A stretch of 62,486 nucleotides of DNA, from the NCBI RefSeq assembly GCF_020829495.1, contig NZ_JAIVFQ010000004.1:151822-214307 (forward strand), read 5' to 3'. The translations under genes and the position numbers were made by a program. Numbering within the stretch: the stretch's first letter is position 1; every line of letters starts with the position of its first letter. Shown piece after piece: positions 8,906 through 17,114 of the stretch. Origin of the DNA: Nostoc favosum CHAB5714. GTDB taxonomy: Bacteria > Cyanobacteriota > Cyanobacteriia > Cyanobacteriales > Nostocaceae. The notes below the pieces were generated by a model, which did not search any database, was not told the origin of the DNA, and saw only the letters and a list, made by a program, of their open reading frames with translations.

Positions 8906-9340
8906 TTACCGAGGTGGTAAAGTTTCAAACTTGAATTCAGTTCCCACTTTGAGTTTGTTGCTATTCAAACGAGGAGACATCATCAGCGACGTGTCGTAAG
9001 GATTTGGTAAATCAGGAGTGCGAATATATGGATCGTTGCCAACTTGCTGAGTCAGGACATCATGATATAAAGTGTTGAGCAACTGAGCATCGCGGGCAAT
9101 TTCATTTTCTGGGAAGGAACCACCGAAACCGTAACCACCTCCTAGAAGTGAGTCTAGTTGGCGCTTGAGGCTACCATTTTCGTAGAAATTGCGATCGTGA
9201 CGAAAATAAGCTCGTTCAAATACATCATTCGTAGTTTCAGTTTTGGGGGTTTCCTTTTGGGCAGATGCAACAGAGGGAAAAGCAATACCAGCAGCAAGCA
9301 GTACCAATAAACCCCCAAAGGTTTTAAATTTTATACCCAC
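8906..9340 (-). CDS. Hypothetical secreted protein
   Basis: A 144-residue protein with a clear signal peptide: basic start (MGIKFK), hydrophobic core (GLLVLLAAGIAFP) and an AxA-type cleavage site (SVASAQ, about residue 27). The mature part has no domain I recognise; it includes FERAYFRHDRNFYENGSLKRQ, a glycine-rich GGGYGFGG stretch, and ends KFETLPPR. Probably periplasmic or exported. It stands between a tRNA gene and the divergent pyrE gene. Confidence 0.65.
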   Translation of the reverse strand: MGIKFKTFGGLLVLLAAGIAFPSVASAQKETPKTETTNDVFERAYFRHDRNFYENGSLKRQLDSLLGGGYGFGGSFPENEIARDAQLLNTLYHDVLTQQVGNDPYIRTPDLPNPYDTSLMMSPRLNSNKLKVGTEFKFETLPPR

Positions 9341-9440
9341 GTTCCTAACTCCTCAATTTTTGGGCAATCTTAATTTATGCTTAATTTCAGAACTCTGATG
9401 AGTTCAACCTTTGGTGTAGCACAACTTTTAATGTTTTGTA

Positions 9441-10064
9441 ATGACGTATCCTACTGAAACTCTTACCCACTCAGATATTTGGGCAACTACTGCTGATTTG
9501 ACTATTTTGCGCCACAAGCTACTAGATTTATTTTCTCAACTGGCTTATCAAGAGGGTGATTTTGTTCTCGCTTCTGGGCTACGTAGTTCTTATTATGTCA
9601 ATAAGATGCAGGTAACACTCCACCCTCAAGGAGCTTTAGCTGTTGGACGATTGCTGTTTCCTTTACTACCTGTAGATACTCAGGCTGTAGCAGGTTTAAC
9701 GATGGGGGCTGACCCAATGGTGACAGCAGTGAGTATAGTTTCTGTTTATGAAAACCGCCCGATACCAGCGCTGATTATTCGCAAGGAAGCCAAGGGTTAT
9801 GGAACGAAAGCTTATATAGAGGGCCCCACTTTACCTAAAGGTGCAAAAGTAGTAGTTTTGGAAGATGTGGTGACAACTGGGCAATCGGCTTTAAAAGCAG
9901 TTGAGCGTCTTAAAGATGCGGGTTATACGGTAAATCAAGTAATTTCACTGATAGACAGACAGCAAGGAGGAGGTGAGTTGTACCAGTCAGCTGGGTTGAA
10001 GTTTGAAACTTTGTTTTCGATTCAAGAAGTTCAGGAACGCTACCGACAACTTGCGAAATCATGA
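9441..10064 (+). CDS. pyrE: Orotate phosphoribosyltransferase
   Basis: A 207-residue protein. The PRPP-binding signature VVVLEDVVTTGQSALKAVE (about residues 130-150), GLRSSYYVNKM near the N-terminus, and RKEAKGYGTKAYIEG (flexible catalytic loop with its lysines) identify PyrE. It joins orotate to PRPP to make OMP in the fifth step of UMP synthesis. The N-terminus is about 20 residues longer than in the short bacterial enzymes, as in other cyanobacteria. The gene is alone here; a hairpin terminator follows. Confidence 0.93.
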   Translation: MTYPTETLTHSDIWATTADLTILRHKLLDLFSQLAYQEGDFVLASGLRSSYYVNKMQVTLHPQGALAVGRLLFPLLPVDTQAVAGLTMGADPMVTAVSIVSVYENRPIPALIIRKEAKGYGTKAYIEGPTLPKGAKVVVLEDVVTTGQSALKAVERLKDAGYTVNQVISLIDRQQGGGELYQSAGLKFETLFSIQEVQERYRQLAKS

Positions 10065-10121
10065 ATATATAAATATAAGGTTTAGTTAGAGACTAAAACA
10101 TAAACTTATGTAATGTAGAGC

Positions 10122-10149
10122 CAAAATCCCCAAAATCTAGGGGATTTTG
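10122..10149 (+). terminator. Hairpin terminator of pyrE
   Basis: CAAAATCCCC (10122-10131) pairs perfectly with GGGGATTTTG (10140-10149) around an 8-nt loop. With A/T-rich arms it can work in both directions, between pyrE and the convergent tRNA-Thr gene. Confidence 0.65.
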
Positions 10150-10155
10150 CGTTCA

Positions 10156-10227
10156 AGCCAGCAGCGGGATTTGAACTCGCGACCTTCCGATTACAAGTCG
10201 GATGCACTACCACTGTGCTATGCTGGC
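10156..10227 (-). tRNA. tRNA-Thr (anticodon TGT)
   Basis: On the minus strand a 72-nt cloverleaf is complete: acceptor GCCAGCA/TGCTGGC, D loop AGTGGTAG, anticodon loop CTTGTAA (TGT), T arm GCGAG-TTCGAAT-CCCGC with one imperfect pair. No CCA is encoded. It is convergent with pyrE. Confidence 0.93.
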
Positions 10228-11034
10228 AACTTTGGCGATTGCTTTTAATTAGCAACCACGATTTATTATTGTACCATAATAAATTTCTTTGTCTAGCTGT
10301 AATTGCTAAAAAATATCTCCCTGTTCAGAAATTAGGCTAGAAGACCAGAGATTTTGCCAATATCGCTGCTTTTGTGCCCCTAGATCGTTTAATTGGCGTT
10401 GCAACTGTGATTAGCCATAAAAAAATCAGTGATTCTGCTCACTGATAAAGTTGATAAATTAGTATGCATGGCAAAAGCTAACTCAAATCCTGGGCTAGAT
10501 GCAAAAATATTTGGTAAAGTTTTAAAACTGTATTTTCTTGACACAGATGAATAAAGGAACAGAAATATTTGACACTCCCTTCGGCTAAAGCCGAAGGGAT
10601 TCTTGGTTCAACGAGTCCACTTAACCTAGACCCCTTGCGGTATCTAAGCCTCCTTGTGGTTCTCTCCCCTTCGCGCAGCGTCTCGAAGAGAAGCTTTAAC
10701 TTCCGGTATGCCCTACCGTAGTTGGATTGCTCCAAAATTTGTTTGATTTAAATGCTGTTTGTCTAGCTCCCATGTTCGCGTTAGCGTCTCGTAGAGAAGA
10801 TTTTACCTATTCCTGGGATGTTCTAAAACTATGGAATAGAACCCTATATCTTCAATTGTCTTCGCGCAGCGTCTCGATAGAGAAGGTTCAGCACGGCAGT
10901 TGCTCCACTTGGGGAGACCCCAAGACCGCACTGCCTCGTCTACGTGTTAGGTAGCAATCGGGTTTTTTAAGTGGTTGATTACCCTTCCACTAGTCTTATT
11001 TTACCATGATAATTATTTTTTACAGATCACAAGC
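10228..11034. other. Long spacer with insertion-sequence relic and small dispersed repeats
   Basis: No intact gene is seen. The middle holds an IS200/IS605 end relic (10571-10740). Three copies of a GCGTCTCG-A/T-AGAGAAG repeat, preceded by CGCGCAGC or GCGTTA, lie near 10675, 10780 and 10865. A CCCCAAGACCGCACTG repeat near 10919 recurs at 43590 and, as a variant, near 56125. Confidence 0.6.
10571..10740 (-). mobile_element. Relic of the right end of an IS200/IS605-family element (tnpB-type, omegaRNA-like region)
   Basis: Read on the minus strand, the segment has the layout found downstream of tnpB genes in cyanobacterial IS605-family elements: GGAGCAATCCAACTACGG, CATACCGGAAGTTAAAG, AACCACAAGGAGGCTTAG, CCGCAAGGGGTCTAGG, AACCAAGAATCCC, then a perfect hairpin (CCCTTCGGCT 10577-10586 with AGCCGAAGGG 10589-10598) and GTGTC. 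No transposase gene is left beside it. This region normally gives rise to the TnpB guide RNA scaffold, so it may still be transcribed; that is inference from recalled sequence resemblance. Confidence 0.6.
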
Positions 11035-11955
11035 ATGGCAGCATTGCTCGGACGAGATTTATTAAGTCTGGCGGACATCAGTCCAACAGAACTTCAAGAA
11101 CTCCTGCAATTGGCAACTCAACTTAAATCACAACAGTTGAAGTTGCAGTGTAATAAAGTTTTAGGATTGTTGTTCTCCAAAGCTTCAACTCGCACGCGGG
11201 TAAGTTTTACTGTGGCGATGTACCAATTAGGTGGACAGGTAATCGATCTCAACCCTAATGTCACTCAAGTTAGTCGCGGGGAACCTTTACAGGATACGGC
11301 GCGGGTGTTAGACCGATATCTGGATATTTTGGCAATTCGCACTTTTGCACAGCAAGATTTAGAAACTTTTGCTCACTATGCCAAGATTCCGGTCATTAAT
11401 GCGCTTACCGATGCAGAACATCCTTGTCAGGTATTAGCTGATTTATTGACAATTCAAGAAAGCTTTAACACCCTTGCTGGGTTAACTTTGACCTACGTGG
11501 GTGATGGGAATAATATGGCTAATTCTCTGATGTTGGGCTGTGCTTTGGTGGGGATGAATGTTAGAATTGCCACCCCTAGCGGATATGAGCCAGATTCTAA
11601 GATTGTAGAACAAGCAAGAGCGATCGCTAATAACAAAACGGAAGTCCTCGTCACTCATGATCCAGAATTAGCAGCTAAGGGTTCTGCTGTACTTTACACT
11701 GATGTTTGGGCGAGTATGGGGCAAGAAGCTGAAGCAGACAATCGAATGCCAATTTTCCAGCCTTATCAAATTTCGGAGCAGCTATTGAGCCTTGCGCAAC
11801 CAGAGGCAATTGTTTTACACTGCTTACCAGCCCATCGTGGTGAAGAAATTACCGAAGCTGTTATTGAAGGTTCTCAATCACGAGTTTGGGAACAGGCAGA
11901 AAATCGCTTGCACGCCCAAAAAGCTTTACTTGCAAGTATCTTAGGGGCAAAATGA
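11035..11955 (+). CDS. argF: Ornithine carbamoyltransferase
   Basis: A 306-residue protein from the ATG at 11035 (MAALLGRDLLSLADIS); upstream starts add residues not seen in the family. The carbamoyl-phosphate motif SKASTRTRVSF, the HPCQ-like motif (AEHPCQVLADLLT) and the ornithine-binding HCLPAHRGEE (the SMG/HCLP signatures; VWASMGQE also present) identify OTCase. It makes citrulline from ornithine and carbamoyl phosphate in arginine synthesis. The gene is isolated. An inverted repeat (GTTAAGAG 11995-12002 with CTCTTAAC 12027-12034) could be its terminator. Confidence 0.95.
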   Translation: MAALLGRDLLSLADISPTELQELLQLATQLKSQQLKLQCNKVLGLLFSKASTRTRVSFTVAMYQLGGQVIDLNPNVTQVSRGEPLQDTARVLDRYLDILAIRTFAQQDLETFAHYAKIPVINALTDAEHPCQVLADLLTIQESFNTLAGLTLTYVGDGNNMANSLMLGCALVGMNVRIATPSGYEPDSKIVEQARAIANNKTEVLVTHDPELAAKGSAVLYTDVWASMGQEAEADNRMPIFQPYQISEQLLSLAQPEAIVLHCLPAHRGEEITEAVIEGSQSRVWEQAENRLHAQKALLASILGAK

Positions 11956-11994
11956 AAAGAGTTAAAAGACGCGATTAATCGCATCTGTACAAAA

Positions 11995-12034
11995 GTTAAG
12001 AGTCAGAATGGCGAGTGGGCAGCTGGCTCTTAAC
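11995..12034 (+). terminator. Possible hairpin terminator after argF
   Basis: GTTAAGAG pairs with CTCTTAAC across a 24-nt loop. No clear T-run follows, so the role is uncertain. Confidence 0.35.
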
Positions 12035-12141
12035 TACTTAAAATTTGTAAAAATCAAGAATAAATTGGTAAAAGAAAAGAGAATATTTTTGCTTTTGACT
12101 TTCATATTTTTATTTTTCTCTTGTTATGGGGAGTTTTTTGT

Positions 12142-12155
12142 AGTACTAATGTTCT
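12142..12155 (+). promoter_or_regulatory. LexA (SOS) box upstream of lexA
   Basis: AGTACTAATGTTCT fits every position of the cyanobacterial LexA box RGTACNNNDGTWCB as I recall it from Anabaena work. It lies 46 bp upstream of lexA and just upstream of a TATAAT -10 element (12165-12170), so bound LexA would block the promoter. Autoregulation is the expected outcome. Confidence 0.85.
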
Positions 12156-12164
12156 AGAGACATT

Positions 12165-12170
12165 TATAAT
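12165..12170 (+). promoter_or_regulatory. -10 element of the lexA promoter
   Basis: A perfect TATAAT lies 17 bp before the lexA ATG, directly downstream of the LexA box. A weak TTGTAG at 12139-12144 is the nearest -35 candidate. Confidence 0.6.
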
Positions 12171-12187
12171 TACTTCCCGCTTTTTTT

Positions 12188-12793
12188 ATGGAACGTCTAA
12201 CTGAAGCTCAACAAGAACTTTACGAATGGTTGGCAGAATACATCCGATCGCACCAGCATTCGCCTTCAATTCGGCAAATGATGCAAGCGATGAACTTGAA
12301 GTCACCAGCACCAATTCAAAGTCGTTTAGAACATTTACGCACTAAAGGATATATAGAATGGACTGAAGGCCAAGCACGAACGATTCGGATTTTGCGTCCT
12401 GTTAAGCAAGGTGTACCAATTTTGGGCACGATCGCTGCTGGTGGTTTAATAGAACCGTTTACTGATGCTGTAGATCATTTAGACTTTTCTAATATCTCAT
12501 TACCTCCCCAAACCTACGCTTTGCGCGTAGCTGGCGATAGCATGATTGAAGATTTAATTACTGATGGCGATGTGGTATTTCTGCGTCCAGTAGCAGAACC
12601 AAATCATTTAAAAAATGGTACTATCGTCGCCGCTAGAGTAGATGGATTTGGTACCACATTAAAACGTTTTTATCGCCAAGGCGATCGCGTTACCCTCAAA
12701 CCAGCAAATCCTAAGTACAATCCCATTGAAGTCATGGCTCAACAAGTGCAGGTGCAAGGTTCTCTCATTGGTGTTTGGCGTGGTTACAACTGA
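12188..12793 (+). CDS. lexA: SOS repressor LexA
   Basis: A 201-residue protein. The N-terminal winged-helix domain (LTEAQQELYEWLAEYIRSH, SPSIRQMMQAMNLKS, about 3-70) binds DNA. The C-terminal S24 peptidase domain has the Ala-Gly cleavage bond in TIAAGGLIEPF, the catalytic serine in VAGDSMIED and the catalytic lysine in GTTLKRFYRQ. All autocleavage residues are present, so this copy looks inducible by RecA; not every cyanobacterial LexA is. The box upstream supports autoregulation. It is immediately followed by the Dnd island. Confidence 0.93.
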   Translation: MERLTEAQQELYEWLAEYIRSHQHSPSIRQMMQAMNLKSPAPIQSRLEHLRTKGYIEWTEGQARTIRILRPVKQGVPILGTIAAGGLIEPFTDAVDHLDFSNISLPPQTYALRVAGDSMIEDLITDGDVVFLRPVAEPNHLKNGTIVAARVDGFGTTLKRFYRQGDRVTLKPANPKYNPIEVMAQQVQVQGSLIGVWRGYN

Positions 12794-12806
12794 GTAGTAA
12801 GAAAGT

Positions 12807-12916
12807 GATGAGTTATGAGTGATGAGTGATGAGTTTTAAATTACTAACTCCCAACTCCCAACTCCTAACTCCTAACTCCTAACTCCTAACTCCTAACTCC
12901 TAACTCCTAACTCCCA
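12807..12916. repeat. STRR heptamers (GAGTGAT / CTAACTC) between lexA and the Dnd helicase
   Basis: GAGTTAT/GAGTGAT units are followed by about ten CTAACTC-type heptamers ending two bases before the helicase ATG. Seven-base units shift frame, so in-frame TAA codons close any upstream extension of the helicase frame. The array replaces a normal ribosome-binding site and may affect expression of the helicase gene. Confidence 0.85.
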
Positions 12917-12918
12917 CT

Positions 12919-14400
12919 ATGTACCTGACGAAAAATTCAGTGCAGCAACTGCCCACTTTCCGGTTGAAATTACCAATTGCAAGGGAAATTTTGGGCAGTT
13001 ATTACACTTTGCAACCATTACCAGGATGCCCAAGGATGCCTCCGTCTCTGCAATTGCGGCAATATCAGCAACAAGCGATCGCTAGCTGGTTTACCAACAA
13101 TGGCAGAGGGACGCTGAAAATGGCTACTGGTAGTGGTAAAACGATTACTGCACTAGCGATCGCCTGTGAACTCTACCAACAGATTAATTTACAAGTTCTG
13201 TTGGTAGTGTGTCCCTATCGTCATCTCGTCACCCAATGGGCGCGAGAATGTGAAAAATTTAATTTGCAACCCATTTTAGCTTTTGAGAATTTACGTACTT
13301 GGCAAAGTCAACTTTCTACCGAAATTTATAATCTGCGTTCTGGTTCTCAACGGTTTGTCACTGTGATTACTACGAACTCCACTTTAATTGGAGATGGTTT
13401 TCAGTCTCAACTCAAATATTTTCCCGCGAAAACTTTAATTATTGGTGATGAGGCGCATAATTTAGGCGCACCTAAGTTAGAAGAAAGTTTACCGCGCAGT
13501 GTTGGGTTGAGACTGGCTTTATCTGCCACACCGGAGAGATATTTTGACGATTTTGGTACGCAATCTTTATTTGATTATTTTGGCCCAGTTCTCCAGCCAG
13601 AGTTTACTTTGAGGGATGCGATCGCTCAAGGTGCTTTGGTGCATTATCTGTATTATCCGGTGTTGGTGGAATTAACTGAAGCAGAAAGTATTGCCTATTT
13701 AAAGTTAACTAAAAGAATTGGGCGATCGCTTCTTTATCGAGATCGAGAAAATGGCGAAGCGGGAAGCTTTGAAGACAATGAAGATTTAAAGCCGTTGTTG
13801 ATGCAAAGAGCAAGGTTAATTGGTGCGGCGGAAAATAAATTAAATGCTTTGCGGGATTTAATGATCACTCGCCGCGAAACTACTCATACACTTTTTTATT
13901 GTAGTGATGGTTCCCAAGAGGCGGGACAACGTTCATCTCTACGCCAACTCAAAGCTGTTGCTAAAATTCTGGGTGTGGATTTAGGGTACAAGGTAAGTAC
14001 CTATACAGCACAAACAACTTTACAAGAAAGGGAAATTTTACGGCATCAATTTGAAAGTGGAGAGTTGCAAGGTTTAGTCGCAATTCGTTGTTTAGATGAA
14101 GGTGTAGATATTCCAGCAATTCAAACTGCGGTGATTTTATCAAGTTCTGGTAATCCCCGCCAATTTATCCAGCGACGGGGGCGAGTTTTACGTCCTCATC
14201 CGGCTAAAGAACGCGCGACAATATTTGACATGATTGTTTTGCCACCAGATTTAGATAGAGAAACTATAGAAGTTGAGCGTAATCTGTTGAAAAAGGAATT
14301 ACGGCGCTTTGTGGAGTTTGCTGATTTAGCTGATAATGCTGGTGAAGCAAGAATGAAGTTACTTGATTTACAAAAGCGATATGGTTTATTAGATATTTGA
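12919..14400 (+). CDS. DEAH-box helicase of the Dnd phosphorothioation restriction type
   Basis: A 493-residue superfamily 2 helicase: Q-motif-like LRQYQQQAI (46-54), Walker A MATGSGKT (68-75), DEAH (177-180), SAT (202-204) and motif VI QRRGRVLR (from about 418). Length and motif spacing fit the family annotated as DNA phosphorothioation system restriction enzyme (TIGR04095), and the Dnd genes nearby support this. No nuclease motif is seen, so cleavage would need a partner. The ATG follows a heptamer repeat array without a Shine-Dalgarno sequence. Alternative: a general UvrB/XPB-like helicase. Confidence 0.75.
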   Translation: MYLTKNSVQQLPTFRLKLPIAREILGSYYTLQPLPGCPRMPPSLQLRQYQQQAIASWFTNNGRGTLKMATGSGKTITALAIACELYQQINLQVLLVVCPYRHLVTQWARECEKFNLQPILAFENLRTWQSQLSTEIYNLRSGSQRFVTVITTNSTLIGDGFQSQLKYFPAKTLIIGDEAHNLGAPKLEESLPRSVGLRLALSATPERYFDDFGTQSLFDYFGPVLQPEFTLRDAIAQGALVHYLYYPVLVELTEAESIAYLKLTKRIGRSLLYRDRENGEAGSFEDNEDLKPLLMQRARLIGAAENKLNALRDLMITRRETTHTLFYCSDGSQEAGQRSSLRQLKAVAKILGVDLGYKVSTYTAQTTLQEREILRHQFESGELQGLVAIRCLDEGVDIPAIQTAVILSSSGNPRQFIQRRGRVLRPHPAKERATIFDMIVLPPDLDRETIEVERNLLKKELRRFVEFADLADNAGEARMKLLDLQKRYGLLDI

Positions 14401-14475
14401 TGAGCAATTGTAAAATTTTTTGAGTTTTGAAAAAAGAAGCATTAAGTATGAAATAATAAATTTATGAGCTTGATT

Positions 14476-14522
14476 ATAATGGGATGTAAGTAAAATTTTT
14501 AAAGCTACTTACATCCCATTAT
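14476..14522. promoter_or_regulatory. Perfect 17-bp inverted repeat (hairpin)
   Basis: ATAATGGGATGTAAGTA (14476-14492) is exactly repeated in inverted form at 14506-14522 around a 13-nt AT-rich loop. It lies 75 bp after the helicase gene and 165 bp before the small coupled gene. No T-run follows, so it could be a terminator, an operator or an RNA-processing site. Confidence 0.65.
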
Positions 14523-14687
14523 GATCTAGATTAGCTAAAATAAATAATAACAGAAAAAAATTAAATAATAAAGCGTTTTTTCAAATAAAATTAGGATTTT
14601 AAAGATAACGCAAACAGTGGCTTTACTGAGGGTATTCCAGCACTAGAGAAAGTTAAAATATAGAAAAACTATATTTCAAAATCCGAT

Positions 14688-14861
14688 ATGTCACAAGAGG
14701 CGAATATCGATGATGTACAGGAGCCAATAACCAGCGCTCCGCCGGAAGTACGGCAAATTATTGAGCGGGTATGGAAGCTGGAGAAAGGCAGGCTAGATAA
14801 AAAGATTAACAGCCATATAAATGATAATATTTTGGACATTATTAAGGAAGAGGTGCGATGA
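14688..14861 (+). CDS. 57-residue protein translationally coupled to the SMC-like ATPase
   Basis: An open frame of 57 codons starting MSQEANIDDVQEPI and ending DIIKEEVR. Its stop overlaps the start of the next gene as ATGA (14858-14861), a classic sign of coupled translation. The sequence is acidic at the start and then forms a charged amphipathic helix (VRQIIERVWKLEKGRLDKKI). I do not recognise a family. The overlap and position suggest a small partner subunit or regulator of the ATPase, perhaps comparable to small partners of other SMC-type defence ATPases; that is inference. Confidence 0.65.
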   Translation: MSQEANIDDVQEPITSAPPEVRQIIERVWKLEKGRLDKKINSHINDNILDIIKEEVR

Positions 14862-16930
14862 AGCTGACTTCAATCAAGCTATGCAACTTTCGCTCCTTTT
14901 ATGGTACGACACCAGAAATGATTCTGGCTGGGGGAGATGCTCAGAACACGACAATTATTCATGGTAATAATGGCTCTGGTAAAACTAGCTTGCTGAATGC
15001 CTTTACGTGGGTATTGTATGATAAATTTAGTGCAGCGTTTGCATCGATAGAGCAGTTGGTAAATAAGCGTGCGATCGCAGAAACTCAAAAAGGTCAAGCT
15101 GTAGAATGTTGGGTAGAAATTGGCTGGGAACATGAAGGTAAACGCTATCGAGTTAAACGCGCCTGCCGGGGTTATAAAAACGAAGCTGATTTTGACGCTG
15201 GCAAAACTCAATTAACTATGTGGGTTGGTGCGGATGATGGCAAATGGAATATACCAACTCAGCAACCAGACGATATAATTAATCAAATTTTACCCGCTAC
15301 TTTACATCAATATTTTTTCTTTGACGGCGAACGAATTGAAGAAATAGTCCGTTCTGACAAAAAAGCTGAGATTGCTGAAGCTACAAAAATTTTCTTGGGT
15401 GTAGAAGTAATCAACCGTTCCATCAGACATTTGGGAGATGCTAAAAAAACTCTAGAAAATGATTTAAAAGCTATTGGTGATTCTGAAACTAAACAACTAT
15501 TACGACAGCAAGAAAAGTTAGAGCGAGAGCGTGAACGTATTACCAAACGGCAAAGTGAAATTAAAGAAGAGTTAGAATATCAACAAACTTTTAAAAAAGA
15601 GACAAGTAACCGTTTGCGAGAACTGAGTGCTGCTAAGGAATTGCAAGAAAGATGGCAGGATTTAGAATCACAGAAAACGGCGAATCAAGAAGAATATAAA
15701 AAAACCAAAGAAGCGCTGAAAAAAGTTATCTCCGCGCGGGGTTATACTGTTTTACTGTCAGAGACTACAGCACAGTTCCGAGGAATTATCAATGATTTGA
15801 AGCAGAGAGGCGAGTTAACATCAGGAATTTCGCGGGAATTTGTGAATGATTTACTCAATTCTCAGCGCTGTATTTGTGGCGCAGAATTACACGAGGGTAA
15901 TCATTCTCATACTCATGTGAGTACTTGGTTAAAAAAAGCCGGTTCCTCGGCGGTGGAAGAAACTGCAATTCGGATGATAGCACAAGTAGATGAAATTGAT
16001 AAGCAAGCTATAGGTTTTTGGGAAGAGGTTGATAGAGAACAAGCCAGAATTAATCAATTAAGGCAAAGCATATCTCAAATTGAAGGTGATTTAGACAATA
16101 TTCAAGAACGGTTGCGAAAAGATGCTAATGAAGAAATTAGCAGTTTACAAAAACGCTTAGATGAAATTGAAAGTAAAATTGATGAATTGAATCGAGAACA
16201 GGGTGCAAATCAGCAGCAAATTGCTCAACTCACAACTGAGATTGAAGGTTTAAATAAACAAATTGCAAAGCAAAAGCTGAATGAAGATAAGCAAACTCTA
16301 GCACAGCGACGAATTAACGCCACTCAAGATGCAATTGAACGGTTAACGGAAGTAAGAAATCGTCAAGAACAACAATTTCGCCTGCAACTAGAAAAGCGAG
16401 TGCAAGAGATATTCACAGAAATTTCTGTTACTCCATACATTCCTAAAATTAGTGAAAAATATGAACTGACATTAGTAGAAAATACTACAGGTATAGAAGC
16501 ACCAGTTGCAGCATCCACGGGCGAGAATCAAATTCTCAGTTTATCCTTTATTGCCAGCATCATTGACAAAGTACGGGAATGGAGTGAGAAACGAAAAATG
16601 ATGATGATTCCCGATAGTAGTACTTTCCCAATTGTGATGGATTCACCCTTCGGCAGTTTGGATGAGAATTCGCGGCGACACATTGCGAAGACAATTCCCC
16701 AATTAGCGAATCAGTTGATAGTTTTAGTTACTAAGACTCAGTGGCGGGGTGAAGTTGATGCAGAAATGACGGAGAGAATTGGTAGAGAATATGTGCTTAC
16801 GTATTATTCATCTAAGCCGGATTGCGAACAAGATTATATTGAGTTGGGTGGAGAAAGATATCCTTTGGTGAAACAAAGTCCGAACGAGTATGAATATACT
16901 GAAATTATTGCGGTTGAACGGGATGAGTAA
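14858..16930 (+). CDS. SMC/RecF-like ATPase, second DndD-like protein
   Basis: A 690-residue protein. Walker A GNNGSGKT is at 36-43, the FFFDGERIEEI motif near 152-162, two long coiled-coil arms (about 215-300 and 390-500) around a Cys-rich apex (C338-I-C340-G with nearby histidines, a possible zinc hook), and a C-terminal ABC signature-like STGENQILSLS and Walker B PIVMDSPFGSLDE (near 592-604). This is the SbcC/DndD architecture. It differs from the true dndD at 22881, which has no hook cysteines, so it is probably a separate DNA-sensing or restriction component. Overlaps the upstream small gene by 4 bp. Confidence 0.8.
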   Translation: MKLTSIKLCNFRSFYGTTPEMILAGGDAQNTTIIHGNNGSGKTSLLNAFTWVLYDKFSAAFASIEQLVNKRAIAETQKGQAVECWVEIGWEHEGKRYRVKRACRGYKNEADFDAGKTQLTMWVGADDGKWNIPTQQPDDIINQILPATLHQYFFFDGERIEEIVRSDKKAEIAEATKIFLGVEVINRSIRHLGDAKKTLENDLKAIGDSETKQLLRQQEKLERERERITKRQSEIKEELEYQQTFKKETSNRLRELSAAKELQERWQDLESQKTANQEEYKKTKEALKKVISARGYTVLLSETTAQFRGIINDLKQRGELTSGISREFVNDLLNSQRCICGAELHEGNHSHTHVSTWLKKAGSSAVEETAIRMIAQVDEIDKQAIGFWEEVDREQARINQLRQSISQIEGDLDNIQERLRKDANEEISSLQKRLDEIESKIDELNREQGANQQQIAQLTTEIEGLNKQIAKQKLNEDKQTLAQRRINATQDAIERLTEVRNRQEQQFRLQLEKRVQEIFTEISVTPYIPKISEKYELTLVENTTGIEAPVAASTGENQILSLSFIASIIDKVREWSEKRKMMMIPDSSTFPIVMDSPFGSLDENSRRHIAKTIPQLANQLIVLVTKTQWRGEVDAEMTERIGREYVLTYYSSKPDCEQDYIELGGERYPLVKQSPNEYEYTEIIAVERDE

Positions 16931-17033
16931 TTACAGCAGTTTTTATATATTTGAACCACATCTGTCTTAAGGGTACAGCAACGCTGTGTCCCTACCGCGT
17001 GGTTTATTTACCTGAAAATAGCTGTAAGAGAAA

Positions 17034-17070
17034 CGAACCGCAGAGGCGCAGAGGAAGCAGAGGGAAGAGA
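17034..17070. repeat. Dispersed GAACCGCAGAGGCGCAGAGG-type repeat
   Basis: A stretch beginning GAACCGCAGAGGCGCAGAGG in the spacer before the Uma2 gene has a close relative at 33845-33866. It is one of the purine-rich dispersed repeats common in cyanobacterial spacers. Confidence 0.6.
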
Positions 17071-17114
17071 AGATGTAAAATTGAGATTATCCCTAACTAA
17101 TTAGAAGATGTTTT

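Noticed and set aside
10478..10735. Minus-strand frame of 85 codons
   Set aside because: It is a translation of the IS200/IS605 right-end region, not a gene.
14858..16930. Taking this gene as the operon's dndD
   Set aside because: The gene at 22881 has the DndD-specific LYGPRA and MNGGGKT motifs and lies between dndC and dndE; this one has hook cysteines and a different partner.
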